From positions 434,001 through 498,000 of the forward strand of contig NZ_JPOE01000005.1 of assembly GCF_000733775.1 (NCBI RefSeq): a stretch of 64,000 nucleotides of DNA, written 5' to 3'. The position numbers and the translations under genes are program-made. The notes under the pieces were generated by a model. That model did not search any database. It was not told the origin of the DNA and saw nothing but the letters and a program-made list of their open reading frames with translations. Of the stretch, positions 53,697 to 62,942 are shown piece after piece (positions within the stretch are counted from its first letter, which is position 1; each line of letters starts with the position of its first letter). This stretch comes from Thiomonas sp. FB-Cd. GTDB lineage: Bacteria > Pseudomonadota > Gammaproteobacteria > Burkholderiales > Burkholderiaceae_C.

Positions 53697-54539
53697 CTAG
53701 GGCGTAAATCCTTCCAGGACCGACTTCCCCGCTCCATCCTGCCCGAGCGCACGCGCCAGCCAAGGAAGCACGCTTTCCAGGCTCTTTTGCAAGCCGAAGG
53801 GTGGATTGATGACGAACATGCCACTGCCCATCAGGCCGTATCCATCTGCGCGTGGAGCGCTGGTGGTGAGTTGGGCATGCAGCCAACTGGCTGGCGCCAT
53901 GGCCTTAAGACGCTTGGGCAAGCGGATGGCTTCAAGACTTTGCAGTTGCGGGTACCAAACGCAGTACACACCGGTAGCGAAGCGCATGACGGCGTCGCGC
54001 AAGGCGGCCACGAGTTGCCCGTAGTCGCTGTCGAGTTCATACGATGGATCAAACAGTACGACACCGCGCCGCGTAGGCGGGGGTAATAAAGCCTTGAGCC
54101 CAGAAAATCCGTCGCTGTTGCGAACTTCGACGTGGGGCTGCTGGCCCCACGTCGCGTTGAGCATACGAAAATCTGTTGTGTGCAACTCGAACAGCCGCAT
54201 GCGATCTTGCGGGCGCAGCACCATGCTCGCCAATGCGGGCGACCCGGGATAAATGCGCAGGTCGCCGTCGGCATTGAACTCGCGGATGCGCTGCACATAG
54301 GCTGCAACGGGCCGTGGCAGATCCCTGCGGCCCCAAAGCAAACCAATGCCCGTCTGGTATTCGGCCAGTCGCTGCGCCATGCGCTCGGCAAGTTTGTAGC
54401 TTCCCGCCCCGGCATGGGTGTCGATGTACCAGTAGCCCTTTTCTTTTGCGCCCATGCGCTCAAGAACGCCAAGCAGGACAATGTGTTTGAGAACGTCGGC
54501 TGCGTTGCCGGCGTGGAAGGCGTGTCGATAGGCGAGCAT
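53697..54539 (-). CDS. rlmJ: 23S rRNA adenine-2030 N6-methyltransferase RlmJ
   Basis: About 280 residues. The start MLAYRHAFHAGNAADVLKHI with YIDTHAGAGSYKL is typical of RlmJ; the N6-methyltransferase motif is DPSYELDSDYGQLV here, in place of the more common DPPYE form. GSGMFVINPPFGLQKSLE matches the C-terminal region. It methylates A2030 of 23S rRNA. ATG 54539 follows the family N-terminus; the longer frame from 54680 is not conserved. Confidence 0.94.
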   Translation of the reverse strand: MLAYRHAFHAGNAADVLKHIVLLGVLERMGAKEKGYWYIDTHAGAGSYKLAERMAQRLAEYQTGIGLLWGRRDLPRPVAAYVQRIREFNADGDLRIYPGSPALASMVLRPQDRMRLFELHTTDFRMLNATWGQQPHVEVRNSDGFSGLKALLPPPTRRGVVLFDPSYELDSDYGQLVAALRDAVMRFATGVYCVWYPQLQSLEAIRLPKRLKAMAPASWLHAQLTTSAPRADGYGLMGSGMFVINPPFGLQKSLESVLPWLARALGQDGAGKSVLEGFTP

Positions 54540-55001
54540 CGCGAAGTTCGAGTGTGGGATCCCGAACTGTAGCGCGTGGGAATGTGCAACTGTCCGGCAA
54601 GGTCCAGCCAATCCCCACCTGCGCGGCGCGCCGTTAATTGCGTTGCGTCCCCTGGGGCTGGACGTCGAACGCCGCCACACGAAGCGTGTGGCGCGGGGAT
54701 CCTACGCGCGCTGAGCCGAGGCCCGCAAAGGGCCGCGTGCCGACGACAGGCAGATCACGTTTCCAGCAATCGAAAAGTCGGAAAGGGGGCGGCGATGGGC
54801 TTTCTTGCCCTTGGCGAGCCGTACTCGGGCGCCTTGCGCACGCTGGCACATCGGCCTTTCGTCCCGTTCATCCGCACGTGGGACGAAAGCCCCCTCGTGG
54901 TTCGGTCGCTGCTGTGCGCTGCCTTCGCGTGCGGGGCCGCGCATCACGATCGTGGAAAGTCAAAGTCGCGCATGATCTCAGGCGCCGCGCCAACAATACC
55001 C
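54540..55001. other. Intergenic stretch, no gene recognised
   Basis: About 460 bp; open frames on both strands are Arg/Pro/Ala-rich and do not resemble known proteins. Confidence 0.4.
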
Positions 55002-55184
55002 TCATTTCCCAGGCGCCAGCGAACAGTGCCCGGCGTCGGGTGCCGGGCCGTTTCCGAGAGCCAGAGGGGGCGGTTCGGCAAATCGTTGGTGCGGGGCGCT
55101 CGTGCGCCAGTCCAGCACGATCAGCGCCAATAACACGGCCCATAGGGCACAGGCAGCCCATGATTTTTTGCACGGAAGTTTCAT
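55002..55184 (-). CDS. Possible 60-residue membrane-anchored peptide after the YeeE gene
   Basis: The ATG lies 14 bases after the YeeE-family stop on the same strand. The product has a basic start, one hydrophobic segment (WAACALWAVLLALIVLDW, residues 9-26) and a Pro/Gly-rich tail. It could be a small inner-membrane partner of the YeeE protein. No family was recognised and no clear ribosome binding site is seen. Confidence 0.45.
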   Translation of the reverse strand: MKLPCKKSWAACALWAVLLALIVLDWRTSAPHQRFAEPPPLALGNGPAPDAGHCSLAPGK

Positions 55185-55198
55185 CGCGCGAACTGCCG

Positions 55199-56395
55199 TC
55201 AACCTTGGATGCTCAGACGCCTGCGCAGGCGCACACCCAGCACACTGCCGAGGAACGCGCAGCCAAACCAAACCCAGCCATGCAAGCTGCCGGTTGCGAT
55301 CCCGGAGAAATAGGCCCCCACGTTGCAGCCAAAGGCGAGCCGCGAACTGTATCCAAGTGCCAACCCGGCCAACACGGAGGCGGCCCATGCTCGCGCTGTC
55401 AATCTCGCACGGGCGTAAGCCTTGCTCCTCCAGCGAGCGGCGATGAGCGCCCCCAGAAGCAGCCCAAGATCCGTGATGCTGGTGTTGTCGGCCAACACGC
55501 TGGCGTGGAGCTGTGCCTGTTGGGCTGGCAGACCCCAGAAGGCGTTGTGACGCAGATCCACACCGAGTGCCTGCACGATCTTGCCACCCCATAGCCCCAA
55601 CCCGTAGACGATACCCCAGGGTTGACCTGCCACCACCAGATTGGCTGCACCCAAAAGACCTAATGCCACGGCCGCGACCCAAACCGCCCCACCCTGCCAA
55701 CGCGATGGCTGACCTGAGCGCAACCGCCAGAGCAACGCCGCCAACGCGGCGAGCGCACTGAGTTGCACGGTCAAAGTTTGCCACACGCCCATCACCTTCA
55801 CGAGATCCACCGGCGGTAGAGCGCCCAGAGCCAGCCAAGCTGGCAGCTGCGCTGCACCAAAGAAACTGCCAAACACGAAAGCCGGGAACACCGCGAGGCT
55901 TACTGGATGGCCCGCCCCCGCCTTGTACAGTGTGCCCGAGCCACAGCCATCGGCGACTTGCATGGCCGCGCCAAACACGAAGGCGCCGACCAAAAGACTG
56001 ATGGAAAGCGGCCCATCGGCGCCTTGCAGCTCCGGGTGGGTGCCCAGCAGCGGCACGCTGAATACCATCGCAACGGCAATGCCCACGAACTGCGCCCACA
56101 GGCCCTTGGGGTCTCGATCGGTGATCCACACCCTCCAACCGGTGGTGAAACCAAACGCCGCGGCAGACAGCGCGAGTCCATACCCGACACCGATACACCA
56201 CAGGAGTCCCTGACGCCAGCCAACCAGCCAGGTGGTGATGCCAAACCCTGCAAACGCTGCGCCCAGTAGCAGGACTCGCCGACCCCATGCGGACGCACTG
56301 GGCGCTTCATGCGCCCGACGGGGGAAATCGGCCGGGGAGCCCGTTTCGAAAGCCGTATTCAATGTGCTTGCCAAATCTGTCTGAGCTGTGCCCAT
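55199..56395 (-). CDS. YeeE/YedE-family (thiosulfate-type) transporter
   Basis: About 398 residues with roughly nine or ten membrane segments. Two half-units carry the conserved Cys motifs: ADGCGSGTLYKAGAGHP and SSRLAFGCNVGAYFSGIATG, which in characterised members relay thiosulfate through the membrane. The gene overlaps the rhodanese gene upstream by 37 bp, so uptake of sulfur compounds and sulfur transfer are probably linked. The exact substrate is inferred from the family. Confidence 0.92.
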   Translation of the reverse strand: MGTAQTDLASTLNTAFETGSPADFPRRAHEAPSASAWGRRVLLLGAAFAGFGITTWLVGWRQGLLWCIGVGYGLALSAAAFGFTTGWRVWITDRDPKGLWAQFVGIAVAMVFSVPLLGTHPELQGADGPLSISLLVGAFVFGAAMQVADGCGSGTLYKAGAGHPVSLAVFPAFVFGSFFGAAQLPAWLALGALPPVDLVKVMGVWQTLTVQLSALAALAALLWRLRSGQPSRWQGGAVWVAAVALGLLGAANLVVAGQPWGIVYGLGLWGGKIVQALGVDLRHNAFWGLPAQQAQLHASVLADNTSITDLGLLLGALIAARWRSKAYARARLTARAWAASVLAGLALGYSSRLAFGCNVGAYFSGIATGSLHGWVWFGCAFLGSVLGVRLRRRLSIQG

Positions 56396-57465
56396 AGCTG
56401 TTCGCTACGCGTGGGGACATGGACCATGGGCTCATCGGCGCGCGACCAGTCCACCATGGAGCCAGGGTAAAGCCTAACGTTCGGCACATGCAACAGCTGC
56501 GACAGGACGAACCAGTTTGTGGCAGCCCAGTGTCCTGTGTTGCAAAACGAGACGATCGGCTCGACACCCTCCGGCTGCGGCAAGCCGGCAGCAATGCGCT
56601 TCAGCACTGCCATGGGTGGAAGTTCGCCGGAGCCGCGTGGAAACCAGCGCGCATTGTCGAAATTCAATGCGCCAGGCAGGGTGCCAGGCTCAAGCGCTGC
56701 CGGCGCCTTGGCTTTACCGAGGTAAAACGCAGCCGGGCGCGCATCCAGCAACAGCACGCCGCGCGGATCATGCACCGCCTGCGCCACTTGTTTACGGCTG
56801 GCCAGAATCGATGAATCCAGGCGCGGGACAAACGCCGAGGGCGTCACTTGCGCAGCCTGGCGTGTGACGCCAAGACCGGCCCGCGTCCACGCAAGCATTC
56901 CGCCATTGAGGATCGCCAGATGCGACACTCCGAGCCATTTGAGCGTCCAGTACACGCGGGCCGGAGCGCCGAAGTCGCTCGGGCTGCCGCCGTCAGCCAC
57001 CAGCACCACGCGAGTTCGCGAGTCGATGCCGAGCCGCCGCAGCAGCGCGGTGTAATCTGCGACCGCCAGCAACTGGCCCGGGTCATCCGCGGGACCGCGC
57101 CAAGAAGAATACGGCGCCCACAGCGCGCCCGAAATGTGGCCGGCAGCATAGGTCGATGAGCCGCCATCATCTTCGCGTATGTCCACCACACGCACCTGAG
57201 GCAGGACCGCATGCAGTTGAGCGGGCGTGAGTAGTGGGCCAAACGTGGCGCGGGCCGCCGGGATCGTGTCCAGACCAACGCCTGGTGAAGTCATGGCGCT
57301 CGCGCTTTGACTTAAGGCCCAAGCGGCCAGCAGCCAGAAGAGCACGATGCCAATCTTGAGACGTTCCCACAGTCTGCCAAACGCTTGGGCTGGACGGACG
57401 GAGGAGCGCAATGGGGCGCGGTGCTTCTTGCGAACTTCGGATGTTAGGGGGTTCATGGCCGCCAT
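56359..57465 (-). CDS. Exported tandem rhodanese (sulfurtransferase)
   Basis: About 368 residues. A long basic N-terminus leads to a signal or anchor segment (IGIVLFWLLAAWALSQSASA, about residues 38-57). Two rhodanese domains follow; the second holds the active Cys in SFCNTGHWAATNW, with the usual DARPAAFYLGKA. The first (DIREDDGGSSTYAAGHISGA) lacks a Cys at the matching place and is likely inactive. Overlap with the YeeE-type gene implies co-translation. Starts at 57465 or 57456 are equally possible. Confidence 0.9.
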   Translation of the reverse strand: MAAMNPLTSEVRKKHRAPLRSSVRPAQAFGRLWERLKIGIVLFWLLAAWALSQSASAMTSPGVGLDTIPAARATFGPLLTPAQLHAVLPQVRVVDIREDDGGSSTYAAGHISGALWAPYSSWRGPADDPGQLLAVADYTALLRRLGIDSRTRVVLVADGGSPSDFGAPARVYWTLKWLGVSHLAILNGGMLAWTRAGLGVTRQAAQVTPSAFVPRLDSSILASRKQVAQAVHDPRGVLLLDARPAAFYLGKAKAPAALEPGTLPGALNFDNARWFPRGSGELPPMAVLKRIAAGLPQPEGVEPIVSFCNTGHWAATNWFVLSQLLHVPNVRLYPGSMVDWSRADEPMVHVPTRSEQLWAQLRQIWQAH

Positions 57466-57794
57466 TGTGAGCAATGCCGGATCCCATCGGAAATACAGTT
57501 TCGCCATACGCATAGAACTGTCGGATATAAAGGGTCCGCCAACACCCACACCGCGCCTTACAAGCCACAACCAGCCCAGCGTGAAGCCTGAGCAGGCTGC
57601 GGCAAGGCGCAGCGCAAGCTCCCGCGCCACACCAGGGGCGGCAGCAACCAACGCAAGCCCACGCGACGCATCGAGGCGCCAGCACGAGAAAAGCGAACAC
57701 TGGGACTTCGCGTACCCGCCCAGGCATGCCCTCGTTGCCAAACCGTGCCCGCTGCTCGACGTGAGCCGTCAGGGGCGCTGCGTGCTGCAAAGCT
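57466..57794. other. Upstream region of the rhodanese gene, no gene recognised
   Basis: About 330 bp carrying the promoter region of the rhodanese-YeeE operon on the minus strand. Frames on the plus strand lead into the tnpB remnant. Confidence 0.4.
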
Positions 57795-58133
57795 GTGGTC
57801 GCCGTCCCAGCGGATCGCACCGTGCAGGAATGTGCCGCATACGGGCAGTTTCACCCCGACAACCGCCGATCGGAGGATCGGTTTGTCTGCCAACGCTGCC
57901 GGCACATGCATCACCCCGACGCGAACGCCGCGCGCATCATGGCCAAGCGCGGCGTGGATCGGGTCCTGTCCGGCAGAAACAACGGCAAGCCGAGCAAGCG
58001 CACCATGCGCCTGCGATCCAAACGCGCCAAAGTGACACATGGGGCGTCGCGCGCAAGGCGCAGGGCTGGAAACAACACTGCGCTGCTGACGCGGAACCAT
58101 GAAACCCCGACGGCAACCGCAACAGTGGTTTAG
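57795..58133 (+). pseudogene. Decayed TnpB C-terminal fragment
   Basis: Only the last part of a TnpB survives: VAVPADRTVQECAAYGQF followed by DRFVCQRCRHMHHPDANAAR and IMAKRGV. The second zinc pair (CQRC) and the final Asp (HPDANAA) are kept, whereas the first zinc pair is broken (CAAYG instead of CxxCG). No recombinase or RuvC first half is present. The element's right end follows at 58135. Confidence 0.8.
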
Positions 58134-58134
58134 T

Positions 58135-58153
58135 GGCGGGAGGGTTGCTTCAC
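58135..58153 (+). repeat. Right end of the decayed tnpB element
   Basis: GGCGGGAGGGTT (58135-58146) is identical to the motif at 43467-43478 at the end of the intact tnpB element, and is followed by GCTTCAC (CATCAC there). Confidence 0.6.
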
Positions 58154-58247
58154 CGCCGTGGCCGCCTGTGTTGAGCCCCAAAGGAACGCCTGTCGCACCT
58201 GTGCGGGTCTTGACGTCCGCAGGGGCGAGATTTGTCGCCCCTGCGGC

Positions 58248-59768
58248 TTAGTACCGCCTCGTTCCACCCGCCAATGCGATAAACAGTCGGGCCGCCAGCG
58301 CGACGAGCGGGCGTGTCCACCACGCAATGCGACGATGCAGGTGCAGGTCATCGATGGGCACGGCATGGGCCAATTCACCCTGCACATGCGCCGCCAGCGA
58401 ACGCGCGAAACGCGCATCGCGAACCATGACGTTGGCCTCGCGGTTGACCAGAAGTGACAGCGGATCAATGTTGGAGCTGCCCACGGTTGCCCAAGCTTCA
58501 TCCACTACTGCCACCTTGCCGTGCAGGTAGGCACGCTGGTATTCGCAGATGCGCACGCCCGCTTGGAGCAGTTCGCGGTAGAGCGCATGCGCAGCCCAGC
58601 CCGCGGCGCGGTAGTCAATGCGCCCCTGCAGCAGCAGCGTCACGCGCACGCCTCGCCCCGCAGCTCGCTTGAGACTTTCGCGGAACGCCTGACCAGGATA
58701 GAAGTATGGTGACATAAGAAGCACTTGCGCACGCGCATGGTCGATCGCGTGGATGTACGCTCGCTCGATCGCGCGGCGCTGCAGGAGGTTGTCCCTCACC
58801 ACAAGAGCTGCACGCATGCCAGATCGACCATCGGAACAGACACGGTGCTGCCGGCCCTCACCCGAAAGCAATCGCTTTTGCGGCGCCTGGACCTCCTCGC
58901 GCGGTGGCGCCTCGCCACCCCAAGCAAGGAGTTCGTCCAGATAGCGCTTACGCGCGCTGCGTGAACCCAGCACATCAGGTCCGGGAGCCCTTCTCAGCTG
59001 GCGCTGCACACTGCCCGTTGCCACTGTACGCAGCCAGAGTCGACGCATGCTCCAGAGCGCCTGTTGAGCCACCAAGCCCCGCACCCGCACCGCGTAGTCC
59101 AGACGCGGCTGAGCGGTCCACCCATGATGGATATCCAGCCGATCGTCAATCAGGTTGATACCGCCAATGAAGGCTGTCTCGCCGTCAACGACGCACACCT
59201 TGCGGTGCAACCTGCGCCAGTGCCCACGTTGAATCAGATCCAGCCAGCGGCGCCACGGTCGGTAGACCATGAACTCCACACCGCTGCCATCAAAGAGCGC
59301 ATCCAGCCTGGGCACACTTCGGGCCGAACCCAGACCATCCACCATCACCCGCACCTGCACGCCCCGCTGCGCTGCATCCACCAATGCCGCAGCAAGGTCG
59401 AGTGCCAAAGCATCGTCGTGAAAGATATAGGTTTCCAGCCAAATGCTGGTGTGCGCCTTCGCCCATGCGGCTTTGAGCGCAGGAAAGAGTGCCTTCCCAT
59501 AAGGCAACAAGTCGACGCAATTGCCGGTGGACCACGCCGGCCCTAGCGCAGCATCCTCATCGCCATCCGGGTCCAGCCGAGCCCCAGCTCCCGGCTGCAG
59601 GCGCAGCCAGCGTGCCGCCTGCCAGGTCGCGCGCAGCCACGCTCGCACCCTGACGAATCGAGCGGCTCGCCGAGGAGTGCGTCGAAAAGCACTACGGGCA
59701 CGTGCGGATGTGGCGAGCGGGGCAGGCATGCGCTGGGATGGGTCCAGTCCGTGACTCTGACATGACAT
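58248..59768 (-). CDS. clsB: Cardiolipin synthase B-type phospholipase D protein
   Basis: A 506-residue protein with two HKD motifs: HRKVCVVDGETAFIGG near residue 189 and HGKVAVVDEAWATVGSSNID near 424, both in good order. A basic, Arg-rich start and a C-terminal hydrophobic stretch (PLVALAARLFIALAGG) favour membrane contact. ClsB uses phosphatidylethanolamine or phosphatidylglycerol to make cardiolipin. It follows the EEP gene with a gap of about 70 bp. The next in-frame Met, at 59729, is a possible alternative start. Confidence 0.92.
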   Translation of the reverse strand: MSCQSHGLDPSQRMPAPLATSARARSAFRRTPRRAARFVRVRAWLRATWQAARWLRLQPGAGARLDPDGDEDAALGPAWSTGNCVDLLPYGKALFPALKAAWAKAHTSIWLETYIFHDDALALDLAAALVDAAQRGVQVRVMVDGLGSARSVPRLDALFDGSGVEFMVYRPWRRWLDLIQRGHWRRLHRKVCVVDGETAFIGGINLIDDRLDIHHGWTAQPRLDYAVRVRGLVAQQALWSMRRLWLRTVATGSVQRQLRRAPGPDVLGSRSARKRYLDELLAWGGEAPPREEVQAPQKRLLSGEGRQHRVCSDGRSGMRAALVVRDNLLQRRAIERAYIHAIDHARAQVLLMSPYFYPGQAFRESLKRAAGRGVRVTLLLQGRIDYRAAGWAAHALYRELLQAGVRICEYQRAYLHGKVAVVDEAWATVGSSNIDPLSLLVNREANVMVRDARFARSLAAHVQGELAHAVPIDDLHLHRRIAWWTRPLVALAARLFIALAGGTRRY

Positions 59769-59837
59769 TGCCCAATTGTGCCCGCCCTTGTGGCGGCTGA
59801 GCGAGAAACCAGTCGAACTTGAAAATCCAGGGGTCGA

Positions 59838-60728
59838 TCAATAGGGCGGCTGCGCGGGCGTGCCGTGCGATGCTTGGTGCGCACCGGACGACAAAAGGCC
59901 ATCGTGCTCGCGTTCGAGCTCAACCAGCAACGGTGCGTGGTCCGACAGCCGCGCCCAGCCCGCCCCCCATCCCAGGCTAACCAGTCGAGCGGCGTACCCG
60001 CGCGCATAGATGCGGTCCAACGGCATCAGTGGAAGCCGCGCAGGGTAGGTACGCACACGCTGACGCCAGCGGGGCTTGCGCGCATCGCGCCGCTGTGTGA
60101 CCCTTGTGGACACATCGGTCAACTGAACGGCGCCGAGTTCAGCACCGAGCTGTCCGCGCCAGTCGTTGAAGTCTCCAGCCACAATCACGGGTTCGTCGGG
60201 CGGCACTTGGCTCGTGATGTAGTGAACCAGTCTCGCAATCTGGCGCTTGCGGCCACCGCCGAAGAGGCCAAAGTGCACGACGATCGCGTGCAGTGTCTGC
60301 TGTGCCGGCGTGGCCTCGGGCAACGGCACACACAGACGCACATGGAGCAGCCCGCGCTGCTCGAACCGGTGGTCCGATACGTCGTGATGCTTCACGCTCA
60401 GGATCGGGTAGCGCGACAGCAACGCGTTGCCGTGCTCGCCATGTCGGGTCACGGCATTGGTGTGATAGGCCGTGTGCATGCCCAGGCCTTCCCCGAGCAA
60501 CTCATGCTGCGGCTGTTCAGGCCAATGCGCAAACCGCCGGGCGTGGCGCTGGTGGGCGAACTGCACCTCTTGGAGAAACACGAGGTCCGCATCAAGCTCG
60601 CGCAGCGCTCCCTGAAGGTCGTGAATGCTCAGTCGCTTGACCGGACCCAACCCCACAACTCCCTTGTGGATGTTGTACGACGCCACACGCAGGGCGCTGG
60701 ACGCGGGAGGTGACGCTTGCGATGTCAC
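59838..60728 (-). CDS. Endonuclease/exonuclease/phosphatase family protein
   Basis: About 296 residues starting at a GTG that overlaps the nudB stop by 4 bases (GTGA). The fold's catalytic motifs are RVASYNIHKG, LVFLQEVQF, HGEHGNALLSRYPI, VAGDFNDWRG and LSDHAPLLVEL. It is a metal-dependent phosphoesterase of unknown substrate, and is commonly found before ClsB in Burkholderiales. The open frame upstream overlaps nudB and is not used. Confidence 0.93.
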   Translation of the reverse strand: MTSQASPPASSALRVASYNIHKGVVGLGPVKRLSIHDLQGALRELDADLVFLQEVQFAHQRHARRFAHWPEQPQHELLGEGLGMHTAYHTNAVTRHGEHGNALLSRYPILSVKHHDVSDHRFEQRGLLHVRLCVPLPEATPAQQTLHAIVVHFGLFGGGRKRQIARLVHYITSQVPPDEPVIVAGDFNDWRGQLGAELGAVQLTDVSTRVTQRRDARKPRWRQRVRTYPARLPLMPLDRIYARGYAARLVSLGWGAGWARLSDHAPLLVELEREHDGLLSSGAHQASHGTPAQPPY

Positions 60729-61240
60729 TTTGAATTCCCCGGCATCAGGCGCCGCGGCAATTGCCGTATCGCCTCGGCGTTCGATGCTGAAAAACACTGC
60801 ATTGCAGCCTCTTCCCAGGGAAGCCACACCTGCGCGCGATGCTCCCGCGGCGCCAGGGTCACCGATACTCGAGCCGGCACTTCCAGGCTAAAGACGTGCT
60901 CGGTGTTCTTCCATACGCCGGGCGCGTAGCGGTGGCGCCACAAGGGGTAAATGTCATAGACGTTCGACAGATGCCAATCGCGCAGCGCCGACCACGGCAC
61001 TCCATCGCAGCCAATGCGAATGCCGGTCTCTTCCGCGACCTCGCGCGCGGCCGTGCCGCTGAGGACCTCACCCGGCGTATCCACACTACCCGTGACACTC
61101 TGCCAGAAGCCAGGTTGGCGGGCGCGCTCGATCAGAAGCACATCAAGCTGCCGCGTGTGTATCACGACCAGAACGGACACCGGGATCTTATAGATCTCGG
61201 CGTGCGTTGGAGAGATTGACGGGGAGTGAGAGGCTGACAT
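60725..61240 (-). CDS. nudB: Dihydroneopterin triphosphate diphosphatase
   Basis: A 171-residue Nudix hydrolase acting in folate synthesis. The Nudix box is GSVDTPGEVLSGTAAREVAEETGI, seen in two overlapping parts (SVTGSVDTPGEVLSGTAA and AAREVAEETGIRIG), with the usual E-x-x-E-E. VSVLVVIHTRQLDVLLIER precedes it. YPLWRHRYAPGVWKNTEHVFS is typical of NudB. It is the first gene of the nudB-EEP-clsB chain. Confidence 0.93.
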   Translation of the reverse strand: MSASHSPSISPTHAEIYKIPVSVLVVIHTRQLDVLLIERARQPGFWQSVTGSVDTPGEVLSGTAAREVAEETGIRIGCDGVPWSALRDWHLSNVYDIYPLWRHRYAPGVWKNTEHVFSLEVPARVSVTLAPREHRAQVWLPWEEAAMQCFSASNAEAIRQLPRRLMPGNSK

Positions 61241-61362
61241 GGTTGAGCAATAGGGGGAGTGCCTGCACGGCGCTGTAAGGCACCATGCTCATGTTAGATC
61301 CCCGTGGCACGTGCTGCCATGATTGCCCAACCCATGGCCTGAGTCTTGATGTGGGCGTTCGC

Positions 61363-62481
61363 TTACGTGGCGGCACGTCTGCTGCGCACTGCAGTCGCCA
61401 GTTCACGCAGCAGCGGCAACGTGTCGCCCCAGCCCAAGCAAGCGTCCGTGATAGAGATGCCGCTTTCAAGGGGCACTCCCGGGCGCAGCTCTTGGCGGCC
61501 TTCACGCAGATGGCTTTCAATCATCACCCCAATGATGCGCCGCTCACCCGCTGCGATGCGCGCCGCAATGTCGCGAGCCACTTCGACCTGCCGACGGGGC
61601 TGCTTGCCGGAGTTGGCGTGCGAACAGTCGATCATCACCTGCTCACGCCGGCCGGCACGACGCAGGGTCGCGCAAGCGTCGTCGACAGCCTGCGCATCGT
61701 AGTTCGGGACCTTACCTCCACGCAGGATCACGTGACAGTCAGCATTGCCGCGGGTCTCGAATATTGCGGCCACACCCATCTTGGTCATGCCCATGAAGGC
61801 ATGGGCATTGTCTGCCGCGACGATGGCGTCGGCAGCCACCTGAACCCCGCCGTCCGTGCCGTTCTTGAATCCGACAGGGCAGCTGAGGCCCGACGCCAGC
61901 TGGCGGTGGCTCTGGCTTTCGGTGGTGCGGGCGCCAATGGCGCCCCAGGCAATGAGGTCACTGAAATACTGCGGCGAAAGCAGGTCCAGAAACTCGGTTC
62001 CGGCGGGCAGTCCGAGCGCGCCAATCTCCAGGAGCAACAACCGCGCTCGCCTCAAGCCCTCGTTGATGCGAAAGCTGCCATCAAGCCGTGGGTCGTTGAT
62101 ATACCCCTTCCAGCCGACTGTCGTGCGCGGCTTCTCGAAATACACACGCATCACCGGAACCAACGCGTCACCCAATTCCTCACTGACCGACGCGAGCAGA
62201 CGGGCGTATGCCATGGCCTGCTCGTGGTCGTGAATCGAGCATGGTCCGACCACAACGACCAGTCGGTCATCCGCTCCTTGCAAAACCGCAGCGATATCGG
62301 CACGGCTACGCTCGACGACAGCCTCGACATGCGAAGTCACGGGCAGCTCTTCAAGCAGTAGCGCTGGCGACACCAGTGCGCGCACGGCCTTGATACGGGT
62401 GTCATCGATGCGGGTCGTGTCGAGGGTGGCGTCGGCACGGCCGGCCTCGTGATCATGAGAGGGGTCATCGATGCGTGGCAT
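61363..62481 (-). CDS. aroG: 3-deoxy-7-phosphoheptulonate synthase (class I DAHP synthase)
   Basis: A 372-residue enzyme of the shikimate pathway that joins phosphoenolpyruvate and erythrose 4-phosphate. VVVGPCSIHDHEQAMAYA, MRVYFEKPRTTVGWKGYIND, PVGFKNGTDGGVQVAADAI and VMIDCSHANSGKQPRRQ carry the metal- and substrate-binding residues. It looks complete. Which amino acid inhibits it cannot be read with certainty. It is placed between aspS and nudB, in the same direction. Confidence 0.95.
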   Translation of the reverse strand: MPRIDDPSHDHEAGRADATLDTTRIDDTRIKAVRALVSPALLLEELPVTSHVEAVVERSRADIAAVLQGADDRLVVVVGPCSIHDHEQAMAYARLLASVSEELGDALVPVMRVYFEKPRTTVGWKGYINDPRLDGSFRINEGLRRARLLLLEIGALGLPAGTEFLDLLSPQYFSDLIAWGAIGARTTESQSHRQLASGLSCPVGFKNGTDGGVQVAADAIVAADNAHAFMGMTKMGVAAIFETRGNADCHVILRGGKVPNYDAQAVDDACATLRRAGRREQVMIDCSHANSGKQPRRQVEVARDIAARIAAGERRIIGVMIESHLREGRQELRPGVPLESGISITDACLGWGDTLPLLRELATAVRSRRAAT

Positions 62482-62942
62482 GTATCAATCCTTGGCGAAC
62501 AAATCAGAGTCGATCCTGTTGATGCCCATCGTGGCCCGCCCAGCCAAGCGCAGGGTAAGCGTGAGCACCGCTTGGCCGTATGCGTGCCGCCGCTCGGCGG
62601 CACCTGTTCCCACGACAGCCGACGAGGGTGGCAAACACATTGCCCAGCATGAGCCGTTCTGCGAATGCCGACCGGCGGTTGGATCGCAAGCCCGAAGACG
62701 TCCCAACCTGGCTGGTGTTTGGCAATTTTGCCAGCGCTGCCTCACGTGCGCTGGCCTTTGCGCCGGCCTTCCCTCCTGCCGTGCGCAGCAAGAACGCCTT
62801 GCAAGCCCGAATTGGGCCTGGATGGCGCGAACTGCTATGGCGCCTCTGGTACGCCGGACATTGGTCGAGACCCAAAGCGGCTCGCGCATCGCCTGCCGAA
62901 TGAAATGGGTGAGGGCAAAATCACTGCCCCTGGCCATTTCTC
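62482..62942. other. Region between aspS and aroG, no gene recognised
   Basis: About 460 bp. Several overlapping Arg/Cys-rich minus frames span it; none has family-like sequence. It may hold a lost gene or the promoter of aroG. Confidence 0.4.
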
